Positions 22,414 through 34,005 are shown, counted from the stretch's first letter. The stretch: 42,307 nucleotides of DNA from Diphasiastrum complanatum (GCA_029204225.1 MU835039.1:1-42307), one strand, 5' to 3'. Notes: generated by a model not told the origin, from the sequence alone. Made by a program: numbers and translations.

Positions 22414-22860
22414 GTTTTCTACTTGTTCTTTTTGCCCCTATTCTTGTTTCATACCATAAAGATTGCTACTTAGATTCAATGATCATTTCTTTGTTTTATA
22501 TCACAATGCCTCAAAAAAAGAATCTATCTTCACCTAAATTGCATCATTGTAATTTGTCATGAATTTTTACAATTCAAATTGGATAAAATCCATCAAGTTG
22601 AACAATAAGACGTGAAAATAGGTAAACAAAAGAAAACCAAACCCAAAAAGCCTATAAAAGGGGCAGCTAAGTAAAAAGAGAGCTTCAAATGGAAACTTGC
22701 GTAAGATGAGAAATGGAAGAATGTCTCCAACCTCTGCTGAAGATAACAAAGGTAACTCAATCTTTTCAATTTTCGATGTAGCCTCAATAAGAAGGAACCT
22801 TGAATCTACAAAAGCAGTTGAAAACATAGTTTCAAAATCAATATCTCAATATCAATTCTT

Positions 22861-23415
22861 TGTCACGTCCCGCATGTAATAGCCCATGTGCACAACAATA
22901 AGCTTTGCTAAATGTAGCCATGTTGCTAAATTAGAATACGATTAGCTTAGCAGGTTAGTTAATAAAGAGGCCTAATCAACCACGCTATATTTGTCATTGG
23001 CAGGAATTGTAATAGTGGATGTAAGACCCAAGTTAAGCTAATAAGGCCCCAAATTCAAATTAGAGGCACAAAAGACCACTATAAATAGAGGAGGCATGCT
23101 AATTTGGAGGCTGATCTACATTTGTCATTTTTGAATTCTCTATGTCCTTGAAGCTTCTCTTTGAGAGCTTTCTTGATGTATTTTGTGGTTCATGTGCCTG
23201 AAATCACATTAGAGCTTGATCATGCTCTAGATTCAGGCCCAATGTATTCAATGATCAATAATGATTAAGAGTGCTATCTTACTTTGCCTAATTTGGTGAA
23301 GATTTGCCAATTTTATCTAGTTTCTTGATTTCTTGATAAATTTATTTATTTCTTGTTGCCATGCTAATTTGCTGTTTAAGAATGGATTAGATCTTTGAAT
23401 GCTAAGATTGGCACA
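22861..23415 (+). repeat. 5' LTR of the Ty3 element
   Basis: Starts TGTCACGTCCCGCATG and aligns with 29064 onwards for about 210 bp, including CCCATGTGCACAACAATAAG and CCCCAAATTCAAATTAGAGG. It contains a TATA box (ACTATAAATAGAGG near 23080), fitting the Pol II promoter of an LTR. The 3' limit is placed at GGCACA, 9 bp before the primer site, and could be off by about 10 bp. Confidence 0.8.
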
Positions 23416-23424
23416 TGTATATTT

Positions 23425-23441
23425 TGGTACCAGAGCATTAG
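23425..23441 (+). other. Primer binding site (initiator Met tRNA type)
   Basis: TGGTACCAGAGCATTAG differs from the common plant TGGTATCAGAGC primer site, complementary to the 3' end of initiator methionine tRNA, by one base. It lies just downstream of the 5' LTR, as it should. Confidence 0.8.
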
Positions 23442-23975
23442 ATCCTTTGCCCATTAAATTTGGTGTTTTCTTAAAGTTTAGTAGAGTTTCTTTCCACTAG
23501 TTTCTTTGTTTTTCATTTTCCAGATTGCTTTAACCTGTTAGTCTTTATTTCTTGTGTGATTTCTTGTTTTAGATAGTAGCCCTTTCTCTTAGCTTTTGGG
23601 AGGTACTATTTGATTTGGAGACGTAATAAGAAAGTTATGGCATTTTTAGTGAAACTTCTCCAAATGTAGTTAACTAATGTTTTTGCTGTCCGTTTGTCTC
23701 TATTTTTGGCAAGACTTTTGGCCGAATTTCTTGTCTATAAGTTTAAGCATAGTTGCAGCAAATCGAAATGTTTCATAAAATCTAAATTTTATCAAACATG
23801 GTTGATAAAACTGCCTAAAGTTTATTCAATTCCTTATTTCTTTAACTAAAATTTGAATGGTTAAATCTTTCCTATTTCGCCTCGGATTTCAGTGTAGTCA
23901 AAAGTAAAATTGACACTAGTGAGGTGCACGTTGGAACACGGGAAATATCAAGTAAATTTTTAACTACCATACAGT

Positions 23976-24939
23976 CTTAGTTGCCCGCCGTTCCGGAACA
24001 GAATGTGTTCTGGAACGCGTTCCGTTCTGGAAGGGGACTCCAATTTTTTTTTTTTTAAAATACATTTTTTTACAAAGACACATAGCTTTGTCCTATTTAG
24101 ATACAAAGATACATAGCGTTGTCCTATTTAGATACAAAGATATCCTATTTTCTTATCAGCATCAAAATCTTTGCTAGAAAGCCTGAGCTTGGATCACAAA
24201 TATCCATGAATGTCCAAAAAAGTGCGTACACAACAACTGAAAGCAGCAAACGTAATAGCAAATGGCAAAAACAATTTTTGTAAGCAATGTAGTCACTTTT
24301 TTTGAAGGCAGTTTCTTGATTTAAATTTGCATCATGGCGAAAGCCACTCAAGATCAACGTGTTAAGTCTTTGAAATGTAGGCCAGGATTTTGAAGAAATG
24401 TGCTTTGATGAAAAATTGACTACATGCAACAAAGAATTTTGAATGGTAACCAAGGGTTTTCTGAGTCATAATAGAATGTGTTTTTGATGTTGCAGCTTAG
24501 GTTTTGCATCTATACTTTTACAATGAAGTAATTGGTTTTCCATGCGTCATCAATATGTTGTAGTAGTATCTTCAATATGCAGGACGTTGAAACTGACATT
24601 TGTTTTATAGTAGTTTGTTTTTTTGGTTAGCAGCCTCTTTCCTCTGATGACTGTATTCAATGTATCAAGATACAACGATTCTAGCTTGGATATATGTCTT
24701 GTCTTGAACCTACGTCTTGAACAATGATTTGAAATCGATTTCTGATCTGTAGTGTCCCTCAGTGCATTATAAGTGTCCCTCAATATATTATAAGAAGGAA
24801 GATCGCGAAGAAGGAAGATAACGGCCAGCAGGTGGCACTTTGATGCCTTGTTTCTTTTTTACATGAATTCGTTCCGACCCAGTACGTTCCCTAACGTACG
24901 GAACGTTCCGGCCCATTTTGCTCGGAACGGGCTTCTAAG
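23976..24939. mobile_element. hAT-like non-autonomous element inside the Ty3 leader
   Basis: 964 bp with inverted ends CTTAGTTGCCCGCCGTTCCG (left) and CTTAGAAGCCCGTTCCGAG (right, read inward). It is flanked by CATACAGT (23968-23975) and CATACAAT (24940-24947), an 8-bp target duplication with one change. Both ends carry GTTCCGGAAC-type palindromes. Inside are a T-run and two 31-bp tandem units (24080-24141, ACATAGC/GTTGTCCTATTTAG). No transposase is encoded. Related to 14921-15486. Confidence 0.65.
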
Positions 24940-25260
24940 CATACAATATAGTATTGAAGATATTACTACTAGTGAGGTGCACATTGGAACCACAGTTGCA
25001 GCGGTTCGCGATCTGCTGCAAAAACGTTCCGGATGGTGCGATCCGGTGAGATATTACTACTAGTGAGGTGCACGTTGGAACACGAGAAATATTAAGTAAA
25101 GTTTTAACCACCATACAATATAGTATTGAAGATATTACTACTAGTGAGGTGCACGTTGGAACCACAGTTGCAGTGGATCACGATCCACTGCAAAAACGTT
25201 CTGGATCGTGCAATCCGGAACGTCAGCGATCTGCGATCCGGATCGCAAATTTTTATTTTT
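24940..25260. repeat. Palindrome-rich tandem repeat, 172-bp period
   Basis: CATACAATATAGTATTGAAG occurs at 24940 and 25112, each followed by GATATTACTACTAGTGAGGTGCAC and then ACCACAGTTGCAG with a hairpin. In the second unit the hairpin is TGCAGTGGATC-AC-GATCCACTGCA (25169-25192), an 11-bp perfect stem. In the first it is imperfect. A third copy of the GAGGTGCACGTTGGAACACG part lies between them (about 25060), and a fourth before the hAT-like element (about 23920). GATCCGG and TCCGGAACG palindromes follow to 25243. Confidence 0.75.
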
Positions 25261-25704
25261 TTCTGTATTTAATACTAACTAAAACCTAATTGAATGGTGG
25301 ACATGATGGAATGATTACAATCCAAGATATATCATAGTTCAATCAGGCTATTTCTGATAGCCGATTCTAAGATGCACATTCCGTGAAGTATTTCTGATTT
25401 CTGAAAGACTAAGGCCTTTCCAAATATTTGCTTTTGAAATCAGAAATCAGTTTTGCTTTTGAAATATTTGCTTTTCCAATAGATATCAGACATCAGTTTT
25501 AAAATGGAGTTCTGATGCCAATGGTTTGCAGATCTACTAATTCCGTTTTCTGTTAGAAAACGATAGAAAGAGTTAGAAGAAGCCTTCCTTAGACTGCCGG
25601 GAATTGCATACTTCTTGTGGAATAGCTGAAACCATCTACTGATGTCCAGATTTCTGAAACTGGGAGAAATGTTGGAAACGATGATGTCACGTTTTGAATC
25701 CATA

Positions 25705-26580
25705 ATGAGTAATGCTTCACAAAAACAAGATACTAACCAAAATCTTGGTAACAAGGTTAAATCTTGGTATCTTAATCTAGGTGATACTAATATTAATCCG
25801 TCACCATTCTAATTGCTACGACGTCTGAGAATCAAGGACATGTAATAATAATCAAGAAGGGATGATGGCGTTGTGAAACAACAAGGGCAGCCTATTTTGT
25901 TTCAACCAACTTGTCATAATGTTTTCACCGAATGATTTTTGACAACGACCTATTGAAACTCATTTTAATCTTGATGCTAGTCAAAATTCACAACAGTGGG
26001 TATGACAAGAACTCAAATCCTACAACAAACAACCACCTCACTATCGAAGTGCTGTGAATTTTAATACCCACATTACGGGTGCAAAAGAATCAAGGGTCAA
26101 AGGAAGATGGCAATGATTTCAAGAAATATACATGCCAAATTTTGGTGGTAATACACATAGCATTGATGTGGATGAATGGTTACATAAATTGGATAAATAC
26201 CAACAATATAATCATGAAAGTCGAACAAAAATGCACATTTATTCTGATATATTCATGGTTTGCAACCAAGATTGGAGCCGACGTTGAAGCAGCTAGATGT
26301 ACAACTTTGGAATCGGCAATGAAGTTAGCTCTAGTTGGCTCTGGTTCACAAATAGAAATATTCTTTGACAACTAGACAATTCCATAAGCGGGCGGTTACT
26401 TCAATCAATGCATCTTACAACATGTTTGGAGCTCCAAAGACTCGATCTGATACCTCACAGTTTTCTACGTCAAACATTTCAAAAAGTGGGTTAAGCGATA
26501 ACATAAATAGCAACAATTCCAGCAAGTGTACCAATATTGTGCAATGTTTGATGATTCAATGCTAAGACCGCTTTCTAAAC
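25705..26580 (+). pseudogene. Ty3 gag remnant
   Basis: A start-like MSNASQKQDTNQ at 25705 is followed, in broken frames, by SYNKQPPHYRSAVNF and the capsid-like FGGNTHSIDVDEWLHKLDKY (about 26138-26197). D-V-D-E-W-L followed by a lysine-rich helix is typical of the gag capsid of Ty3/gypsy elements. No CCHC knuckle was found before RT, which suggests a deletion. Confidence 0.55.
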
Positions 26581-26594
26581 TGATAGAGAGCATA

Positions 26595-26990
26595 TGCCTT
26601 TTAGCTTAACCACTGCATCGACTACTTTCCAAACATTGATGAATAGAATTTTTGGGCCATATTTGTATAAGTTTATCTTGGTATTGTTCGATGATATTTT
26701 GCTTTATAGTCGGAACTTAAAAGAACATGCCCATCATTTGAAATTGGTTTTAGAATAGTTATGGGAATACAAGATGTTTGCTAAGATATCAAAATGTGAG
26801 TTTGCTCGACAGGAGATTGAGTATTTAGGGCATATAGTGACAAAAGAGGGCATCAAGGTGGATCGATGCAAGATCGAAGTGGTTAAAGATTGGAAGAGTC
26901 CTAAAACTTTGCAACAATTAAGAGGATTCTTGGGATTTGCATCCTACTATCGGCAATTTATTTTCATTTTTCAAAGATAGCAGCACCACT
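26595..26990 (+). pseudogene. Ty3 reverse transcriptase, C-terminal half
   Basis: Reads [20 protein letters not shown], the catalytic [11 protein letters not shown] (FDDIL; usual YVDDIL), one TAG in LVLE-stop-LWEYKMF (26756-26758), then FAKISKCEFARQEIEYLGHI, IKVDRCKIEVVKDWKSPKT and LRGFLGFASYYRQF. These are the palm, thumb and connection blocks of Ty3/gypsy RT. The N-terminal fingers are absent. Confidence 0.88.
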
Positions 26991-27059
26991 CACACATTTG
27001 TTAAGAAAGGGGAAAATTCTATCGAACGTTGACACTCAAAAAAACTTTGTTTGATTGAA

Positions 27060-27460
27060 AGAAGCCTTGGTTAATGCCCTAGTTTTGGTACAACTCAATT
27101 TCGATTTACCATTCAAAGTTACAATCTATGCAAGTGGTAGCGGATTAGGAGCTATACTAAGTCAAAGGGATGGTGTGATTGCTTATGAAAGTCGAAATTT
27201 GACTAACAAGGAGATGTAATATCCTACAAATGGCAAGGAGATGTTGGCTACAGTTCATGCTTTGAAAACATGGCGACATTATCTCTATGGGTCAAAGTTT
27301 ATCATTAAAAGTGATCATGAAAATCTTTTTTGAGTCAAAAGTAGCTTACTAATGAATAGAAGAGATGGCTAGCACAAGTTCAAGCATATGACTTTGCTAT
27401 CAAATACCTCAAGGGCAAGGGCAAGAAAAATCAAGCTGCTAATGCTTTATCAAGGTTGTG
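27060..27460 (+). pseudogene. Ty3 RNase H remnant
   Basis: VLVQLNFDLPFKVTIYASGS then GLGAILSQRDGVIAYESRN, YPTNGKEMLATVHALKTWRH and YLYGSKFIIKSDHENL. The usual D-A-S at the first catalytic site reads YAS, and a stop (GEM-stop-YP) breaks the frame. The order directly after RT is normal for Ty3/gypsy. Confidence 0.8.
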
Positions 27461-27779
27461 AAGAATGCAAATGTGTAATACAGGCAAATTCTTGGAAGAG
27501 TATTTATCCATTTTCCAAGAGGTAGAAGAAAATTGCATGTCCATGAGACAAGATCGAGCTTTACAAGGGTTTTGCAGCATGTTCGAAAGATGCATCCTAA
27601 ATCCGTCATCATGGATGAGTGTATCAAGAATGTAACTATGAGGCAAATCATGGGAGACTTAATGGACCCAAAATGCGAAAGCAGTCTCAATATCAACTCA
27701 AGGATAGGATTTTGGTATATGACAATAAAAGGATAGTTCTTGTGCCAAAATCAAGGTTGATTCCTCTAACTTTTGATGA

Positions 27780-28780
27780 CTTACACTAGTCTCCTAGTGC
27801 TGGTCATTCTAGAATATTGAAGACCTATCAAAAAGTTAAAAATCTTTTCAAATGGCCAGGGATGAAGCAGGACGTATATAGAATGGTTTGGGAATATATG
27901 TCATGTCAGGTCAACAAAGCAGAACGTGTTAAGAAACTTGTGTTGCTACATCCACTATTTGTTCCTTCCCCGCAGTGGGAAAGCATTAGTATGGATTTCA
28001 TCCCATCTCTTCTGACAACATATGGAGAATATAACAGGATATATGTGTTGGTGGATCGGCAAAATATGCTCACTTCATACCCTATAAAGTTACTTGAGGT
28101 GCAACACAGGTGGCAAAGCTATTCCTCAAAAATGTCTTCAAATTGCCTAGCCTACCAAAGAAAATAGTGTTTGACAGAAAATCTGAGATTTGCTAAACGG
28201 TTTTGGAAGGAGATGATGGACAAGTTAAAGACCAACTTGTGTCACTGCATTCCATCCAGAGACCGCCGACGGAAAAACAGAAAGATCAACATATAAAATG
28301 GATTGATTGGTTGCATTTAGTTGAATTTAGTTACAATTGAAAGCCTCACATGTCTACCGCAATGACCATGTTTTATGCATTATATGGTTGAACCAATTAA
28401 ACCAATCGACATGGAATTAGCAAATGAAACAGTAGCAACAATAGCAGGTGAGTTGCAAAATATGCAAAACATTCTCAAGGCAAATTAGAACCATATGCGA
28501 GAGGCTCAACAAAAGATGAAATATTATGCCGACAAGCTTTGGTCATTTCCTGAGTTTCATGAAGGTAACTATGTGTATTTATGGTTACAACCTTACTATC
28601 AATCGGTATTGAGGAAAGCCCGAAGTGAGAACTTGTCTACTCGATTTTAGGGACCATTTCAGATCATGAAACGGGTTGGAAAACTAGCATATAAATTATA
28701 TCTATTGATCGTAAAGAAAATGCACAACATGTTCCATGTAATTTTGTTGAAGGAGCATACTAACAAGGATGTTCACAAAT
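27780..28780 (+). pseudogene. Ty3 integrase remnant
   Basis: 27817-28167 is an open frame with the zinc-binding end (SAGHSRILKTYQKVKNLF upstream, KWPGMKQDVYRMV, then MSCQ) and the start of the core (WESISMDFIPSLL). Further pieces follow in other frames: MREAQQKMKYYADK, FHEGNYVYLWLQP, GPFQIMKRVGKLAYKLYL, MHNMFHVILLKEH, the usual C-terminal end. Multiple stops. No chromodomain seen. Confidence 0.85.
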
Positions 28781-29063
28781 AGTGGCCGAACTACCACCAA
28801 TGAATGAAGAAGAGAAGTTGGTAGTCGAACTAGAGGCAGTAGTTGGGCCTTGTGATAAAGAGTAATGAAATGGAAAGCAAATACAACACTACCAAATCAT
28901 CAAAGGAAAAGGTGCCAACTGAAGACCATACATAGGAAGTTCATTCCTATATGAAGAGGTGGCCTAAAATTTTGAAAATTGCCAAAAGTCTTTTGGAGCA
29001 TGACAGTTGACGAAAATCTACACGGTCTTAATTTTTGAGGACAAAAATGCTTAAGTAGGCAAA

Positions 29064-29273
29064 TGTCATGTCCTACATGTAATTAGCCCATGTGCACAAC
29101 AATAAGCTTTGCTAAATGTAGCCAAGGTGCGAAATCAGAATAGGATTAGCTTGGCAATTTGGTCAATAAAGAGGCCTAACCAGCCATGCTATATTTGTGA
29201 TTGGCAAGAATTGTAATAATGGTTGCAAAGCCCAAATTAAGCTAGTAACACCCCAAATTCAAATTAGAGGCAC
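29064..29273 (+). repeat. Truncated 3' LTR of the Ty3 element
   Basis: TGTCATGTCCTACATG matches the start of the 5' LTR, and similarity continues to AAATTAGAGGCAC, after which the sequences part. Only about 210 of about 555 bp remain. The divergence between the two copies (roughly one base in eight) points to an old insertion. Confidence 0.85.
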
Positions 29274-31640
29274 GAATGGTAAAACACAACATAATCTTTG
29301 AATTCCTTGAAATTCATTTGATGGTGGCATGAAAAGGACGTGTGCAAGATTTGCTACAACAAATCAAGTTGGGGAACATAAACAAATAGAATGTTGTGAA
29401 TGTTAAGAGAAATATAAATGTAGAGCAGTAACTGAATGACAATCTCCATAAGAATACTGAATGACAATATTGAAGATCAACGTATTGAAGCATGACAAAT
29501 GATGATAAAGCTACTCTTTGAACAAGACAGTAGTCTCTAATCATTAAGCATTGAGACTGATGCTCCAAGGACTATTGAAAATGTCCAAGGCTACAACTTA
29601 GGTACTAGAGTCTATGATCTCTAATAAACGTCAAATAATAAATGACGGACCAAAGCCCCAAATTGTATGGTCCAAATGAAAAATATTGAGTGGGGACCCA
29701 TGGTCCATATAGATGACCTTGTGCATGATATGGTCCATAACTCTCCCTACACAAAAGGACCTCATCCTAAATGTTGGAATAAAGAAAATGTTGCTCCTGG
29801 GTAGAAACTAAATAAATGCATATATTGAAGAATATGACACAAAAATGTAATACGCCAAAGAGGAAGCTGAAAAAAAAGGAACAAAATGTTAATGAATGTA
29901 CATAAAATAAAAACGACCAAAATATAAATGTCAAGGTAGAAAACCAAGAAAGTAATGACTGACTATCTATTCATTGTGGATCACAATGTTACAATAATGG
30001 ACCAGAAACACCAAAGAAAAGCATTCTTGCAAAAAATAAAAGAAAAGGATGGTATAGGTTTCATGCCAAATTGATAGATCATGAGTGCCAGCTAAATGTA
30101 GCTAAATGTACTCGTGAACAACACAATATTCGCAAAGAAACTCCAAGTTGATTGTCTAAACTAAGAGTGCTAGGTACCAATAGAAAGAAATGGGTCCAAA
30201 GGGAGCAGGGACCATAAATACTAGGTAGAAATAGTCGGAACCAGTTATAAAAATGTGGATAAAGCTCAAGCTAACCATATGGACTGTGCATACAATATAG
30301 TAGTAGTAGCAACTAATCCCAAATGCACCACTAACTAGAATAGAAGCCATGTGACATGCAGATGGCTCCATATAAGAAAAGAGCCAAATGTACTTGTGTA
30401 GAACTTAAATGCTCTACAATCATATGAACAAAACCCTCAAAAAGGTGCATAAAGAACCACAATAACCAAGATCATGTGTAAAAGAGCATCAAGTTGGGCT
30501 AAGGCACATGTTCCTATTTTGATGATTTTACATGATTAAGTTCTAGCGATACTACACTATCTTATGAGTAAATATGATAGTTCCAGTGAGAGATGTTCTT
30601 TTACACTTCTTGTAAAAATCAGTTGCATGAACTTGTGCTTGTACCTCATATGGCATGTATGTGCCTCACAATCTCGATTCGATGCATGTACCTTATTTGT
30701 AACACCATGTGACTTCACCTCATTTGTACAAGCGTGTGCATCAATCCTTTCACTCATTTGAATGCACAATATGTCTCATTAGAAGTTGCTTGCAGTTTAT
30801 CTATATTTGCTTGTCATGTCCCAATCCCCAATGCATCCTATAGTCTCTATCTCTAAAGTTCAATCTATCTCTAATCTTTACGTTGTTTTTCCTCAGCTAT
30901 AAGCCTCTAAAACTCAACCACACACCTCAATTTCTCGTGTGGTATGTGATTTGCAAATCTCTTATCAACATCCTTGAACATAGAGAAGATCTAGCGAGTA
31001 AAAAGAAAGAAGATGAGAAGCTACAACCATGTAAAGGAAAAATCTCAACCTCTGAAGATTTGATAAACAAGTTGTAAAAGGGAAGTACAAGCAAATATTA
31101 TTAAGAAGATAGTCTTGCTACACACGGATACTGAAAGTGTATGCAAAATTGTCAAAGAGATGAGGTGGCAAAATTTGCTAATTTTGATCGCCCTACATTT
31201 GGATGTTATATCGACTAGTTGTAGATTGCATTAGAAGCACCTTAATGTAAGAAGAGTAGTGATGTAAAAATATCCAAAAAAGGAACAAAATTCTACCAAA
31301 AACTTCAGATCTCAAAAACCAGTCAAAACTACAAAAACATTGAGAGAAAATCTACACACCCCATTAAGAAGTTGTGAAGTGCAATAAAAGCACCATGTTA
31401 AAGCAAGAACAACAATCCAAAAAGATGATGAAATTTACAATGAATTTTTTTGAAGAAGACAAAGAGCCAAGGATGAAATTGGAAATCTACAAACCATACT
31501 TCTACACATCCAAACCAAGATCTATAAAGTGCATTAGGGGTGTCCTAGCATAGGAAACAAGTACGGATCTTAAAAAATCCTCGAAACAAATATGACCTGT
31601 TTTGGCACAATACATGCAAGTTTTAAAAGAACATTAGTTG
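29274..31640. other. Intergenic stretch without recognisable genes
   Basis: AT-rich DNA. Frames of 60-84 codons occur on both strands without motifs or good initiation. A lysine-rich plus frame at 30883-31077 is not recognised. No RNA gene seen. Confidence 0.55.
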
Positions 31641-32357
31641 TTGGTTGCTACCTTAGGATTAGCTTCCTTTTCTTTTGCCAAGAATTTTCTTCTTGTGGTT
31701 GAATTTGCCACAAAAGGTATAAGAGATCTTTGCCTTTGCAATGTTCTTGGGCTAAGTTTGCTCCGATTTGCCTTTCCAATCAGATTGAGAAGAAGAAGAA
31801 GAAGAAGCCACTAGTGCCTCTTCACTTGCCATGATGCCCGTCCTTGATTTGTAGGACTCAAAGTTTCCCCTTGAAGTAAGATCTCAGTCAACTCCTCATA
31901 AGTAGATATGGCAGCACGTGTCATGAGGGAGGTTAATATGGTAAGGAAATATTTTGGTAGCCTATTGAGTATTAGGCTCACCACACCCTCTCCCTCCATG
32001 TCCTTCCCAACTTCTTTGAGTTTTTCCTACAATTCCTTTATCCTGGTAAGATAAGACATAATGCTTTCCTCTCTCAACATTTTACGATTCAATAAATGCT
32101 GCTTAAAAGAATCCTAGAAGTAGAAGGCTTATGAAATAGGTTTTTCAAAATGGTCCAAGCCTCTTGTGAAGTCTTGGCTCCATTGATTTGTGAAATCAAT
32201 CCATCTACAATTGATGTATTGATTATGCATAAAGCCTTTTTAGATCTTCTAGAATACAAAATGGAAAGTTTTGGATTTTCAACTTCCAAACTTGATAGTT
32301 ACTAACATCAAGTTTTTGGTTTTCATGTATCAACATAGTGGTACCATTCTCAGCCAT
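31640..32357 (-). pseudogene. Ty1/copia gag remnant
   Basis: From ATG at 32357: MAENGTTMLIHENQKLDVSN, YQVWKLKIQNF, then after frameshifts KKALCIINTSIVDGLISQIN, SQEAWTILKNLF, HLL-type helix, EGEGVVSLILNRLPKYFLTI, ISTYEELTEILLQGE and a damaged CCHC knuckle (YTFCGKFNHKKKILGKRK, about 31663-31719). This is the standard order of copia gag (N-terminal domain, UBN2-type capsid, zinc knuckle). At least two frameshifts and one stop. No pol follows at lower coordinates. Confidence 0.8.
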
Positions 32358-32450
32358 GACGAAAACCAAGTTGAAAAACTGACCTTAAAACAACGTAGCA
32401 AAGTTTCCAACCTAGAAAACACTAAGAGCAATCAATTTGTTGTCCCTCTT

Positions 32451-32461
32451 GGGTAGCGCCA
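32451..32461 (-). other. Putative primer binding site of the copia remnant
   Basis: Minus-strand TGGCGCTACCC, 94 nt before the gag ATG, begins with TGG as primer sites do. The tRNA is not the usual initiator methionine; I cannot say which from memory. The LTR should lie at higher coordinates but its far end was not found. Confidence 0.35.
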
Positions 32462-33860
32462 AAAATCAATACCAAAGAACCAAACAAAAGCGCTTCCAAA
32501 CTCCAAAAAAAGGGTTCTCTTTCATATTAAGAAGAAGCTTGTGCCAAAACCTTCCTGAAAATCCAAAAATCAAGCCCATCGGATAAGTATGGACGGAAAT
32601 TCATCCAAAAAGAGGTTCGTCGCTGTTTTTCTTCTCTAGAATCAGCAAAATGTGAATTATGCAATTTTTCAGATCTGAAAGGCTCCTTTTATCAGCTAAG
32701 TATATTCAGTGAGAGAAAAATGAGCCCAACTAACACAATCACAAAAAATAGTCCCAAGACATTATCTCTCATTTGAGGATTGAGGATGGGGAGGGGGAAC
32801 AACCGATCGTCCTATGACAAGTGTGGATTACTTGAACTAGCAATCATAGTTTCAAGGAACGTGTTTTCAACCTATAGGAACCAGTGGACGCTCGTTCCAG
32901 CTTGCACCCAACACAAGACATGGAATGTTCCCCATTGTAGGGAGAACGTGTTCCCAGTCGGCTCAAGGTCTGGGACCAATTTCATTTTCCATTTGGTACA
33001 AAAATTTTCCTTCCGACCCAATTTCATCACTCTTTGGGACCATTTTTCCCTTCCCACCTTACATATTATTTAAAACTTGAGTGTTAATAGAAAATTATAT
33101 ACTAAAATCACTACTATCACTAGTTTTAAAAAACCGGCATGTGAATAGGTAGAGAGAGTCCACATTCCCCCTCCCCCCAAAACGTTCCATGTCCGTGGTC
33201 CAAAAGCGCCCCCACTCATGTTCCCTAGCAACTTTGTCATCAATGCTCTACTCAAAAAATTAGACTAAGATGTTAGCTCTATTCTTAATCTCATATGTCC
33301 CGTATGCCCAATTCAGTGGAATGCAAGTCCTGACCGGCCTTTGAGAAAATGAATTGTCAGCCCAAATGTGATATATTCTACATAATGATTCATGCAATTA
33401 AACCATATCAAAAGCGAGATTTGAATCAACTGACTTGAATTCTGACCTTGATGAAGCTGCGATCTCACGTCAAGGAGGGGTTTGGGAGAGGCGAAACCAC
33501 CAAGTGCGTGCACTTGCCTACTCCGCCTCCATGATTCGGAGGTGAAGAGAAAAGAAGGCCTAGCGAAGTTGGAATGAAAAGGCTGAGAATTTAACAAGAC
33601 TGGAACCCATTTGTGCTGCATTGCACTCCAAATCGCCATAGCCAGATCCTATATGGCTCCTCCCTCCTCCTCCTCAACAAAAGCGAGAGCATATAGTTTT
33701 ATATCAATTTGAAAGGTGGGTGGGTGGGTGGGTTCATGAAACACCATCGAGTAGCATGAGGTATTGTTGGATGAGGGGGTCCCCCTTGCCCCCTCATCTA
33801 TTATGCAAATTAAACATTGTGACTCTTTTGTTCTTTCCTTGGAATTCATGGTATCCTTTC
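32462..33860. other. Gene-free stretch with a candidate small hAT-like element
   Basis: No supported gene. 32462-32770 may be part of the copia LTR. 32851-33230 holds a possible inverted-end element. A TGGG run sits at 33718-33733. Confidence 0.45.
32851..33230. mobile_element. Possible small hAT-like element
   Basis: CATAGTTTCAAGGAACGTG near 32847 and, read from the other side, CAAAGTTGCTAGGGAACATG near 33237 form imperfect inverted ends. The interior is rich in GTTCC motifs, like the two better elements. No convincing 8-bp target duplication, so this stays tentative. Confidence 0.3.
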
Positions 33861-33861
33861 C

Positions 33862-34005
33862 TTGGAATCCATGTTATCTTTTCCTTTGGATTCATGTCCT
33901 TCATTGAGGGTTGCTTGTCACCATAGAAATTTGTTGGAATCCATGTCATCTTTTCCTTTGGATTCATGTCCTTCATTGAGGGTTGCTTGTCACCATAGCA
34001 AGTAT
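33862..34005. repeat. 72-bp tandem duplication
   Basis: TTGGAATCCATGTTATCTTT at 33862 recurs at 33934. The two units match through CATTGAGGGTTGCTTGTCAC. A third, shorter copy of the start lies at about 33838. Confidence 0.85.

Larger units (their letters stand above)
22861..29273 (+). mobile_element. Ty3/gypsy LTR retrotransposon, degenerate and nested
   Basis: 5' LTR at 22861-~23420, primer site at 23425, gag-like and pol-like remnants from about 25705 to 28780, and a 3' LTR start at 29064 that breaks off at 29273. Order of pol parts is RT, RNase H, integrase, as in Ty3/gypsy. Protease and the first half of RT are missing, and there are many stops, so it is dead. Its leader was later invaded by a hAT-like element (23976-24939) and carries a palindrome-rich tandem repeat. 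Confidence 0.85.

Noticed and set aside
24145-24453. 102-codon minus frame inside the hAT-like element
   Set aside because: No transposase motifs; the element is too short for one.
25148-25379. A third hAT-like element starting at the ACCACAGTTGCAGTGG block and ending CTAAG at 25371
   Set aside because: The end CTTAGAA fits, but flanking 8-mers (GTGCACGT / ATGCACAT) match at only six of eight and the left end does not align well.
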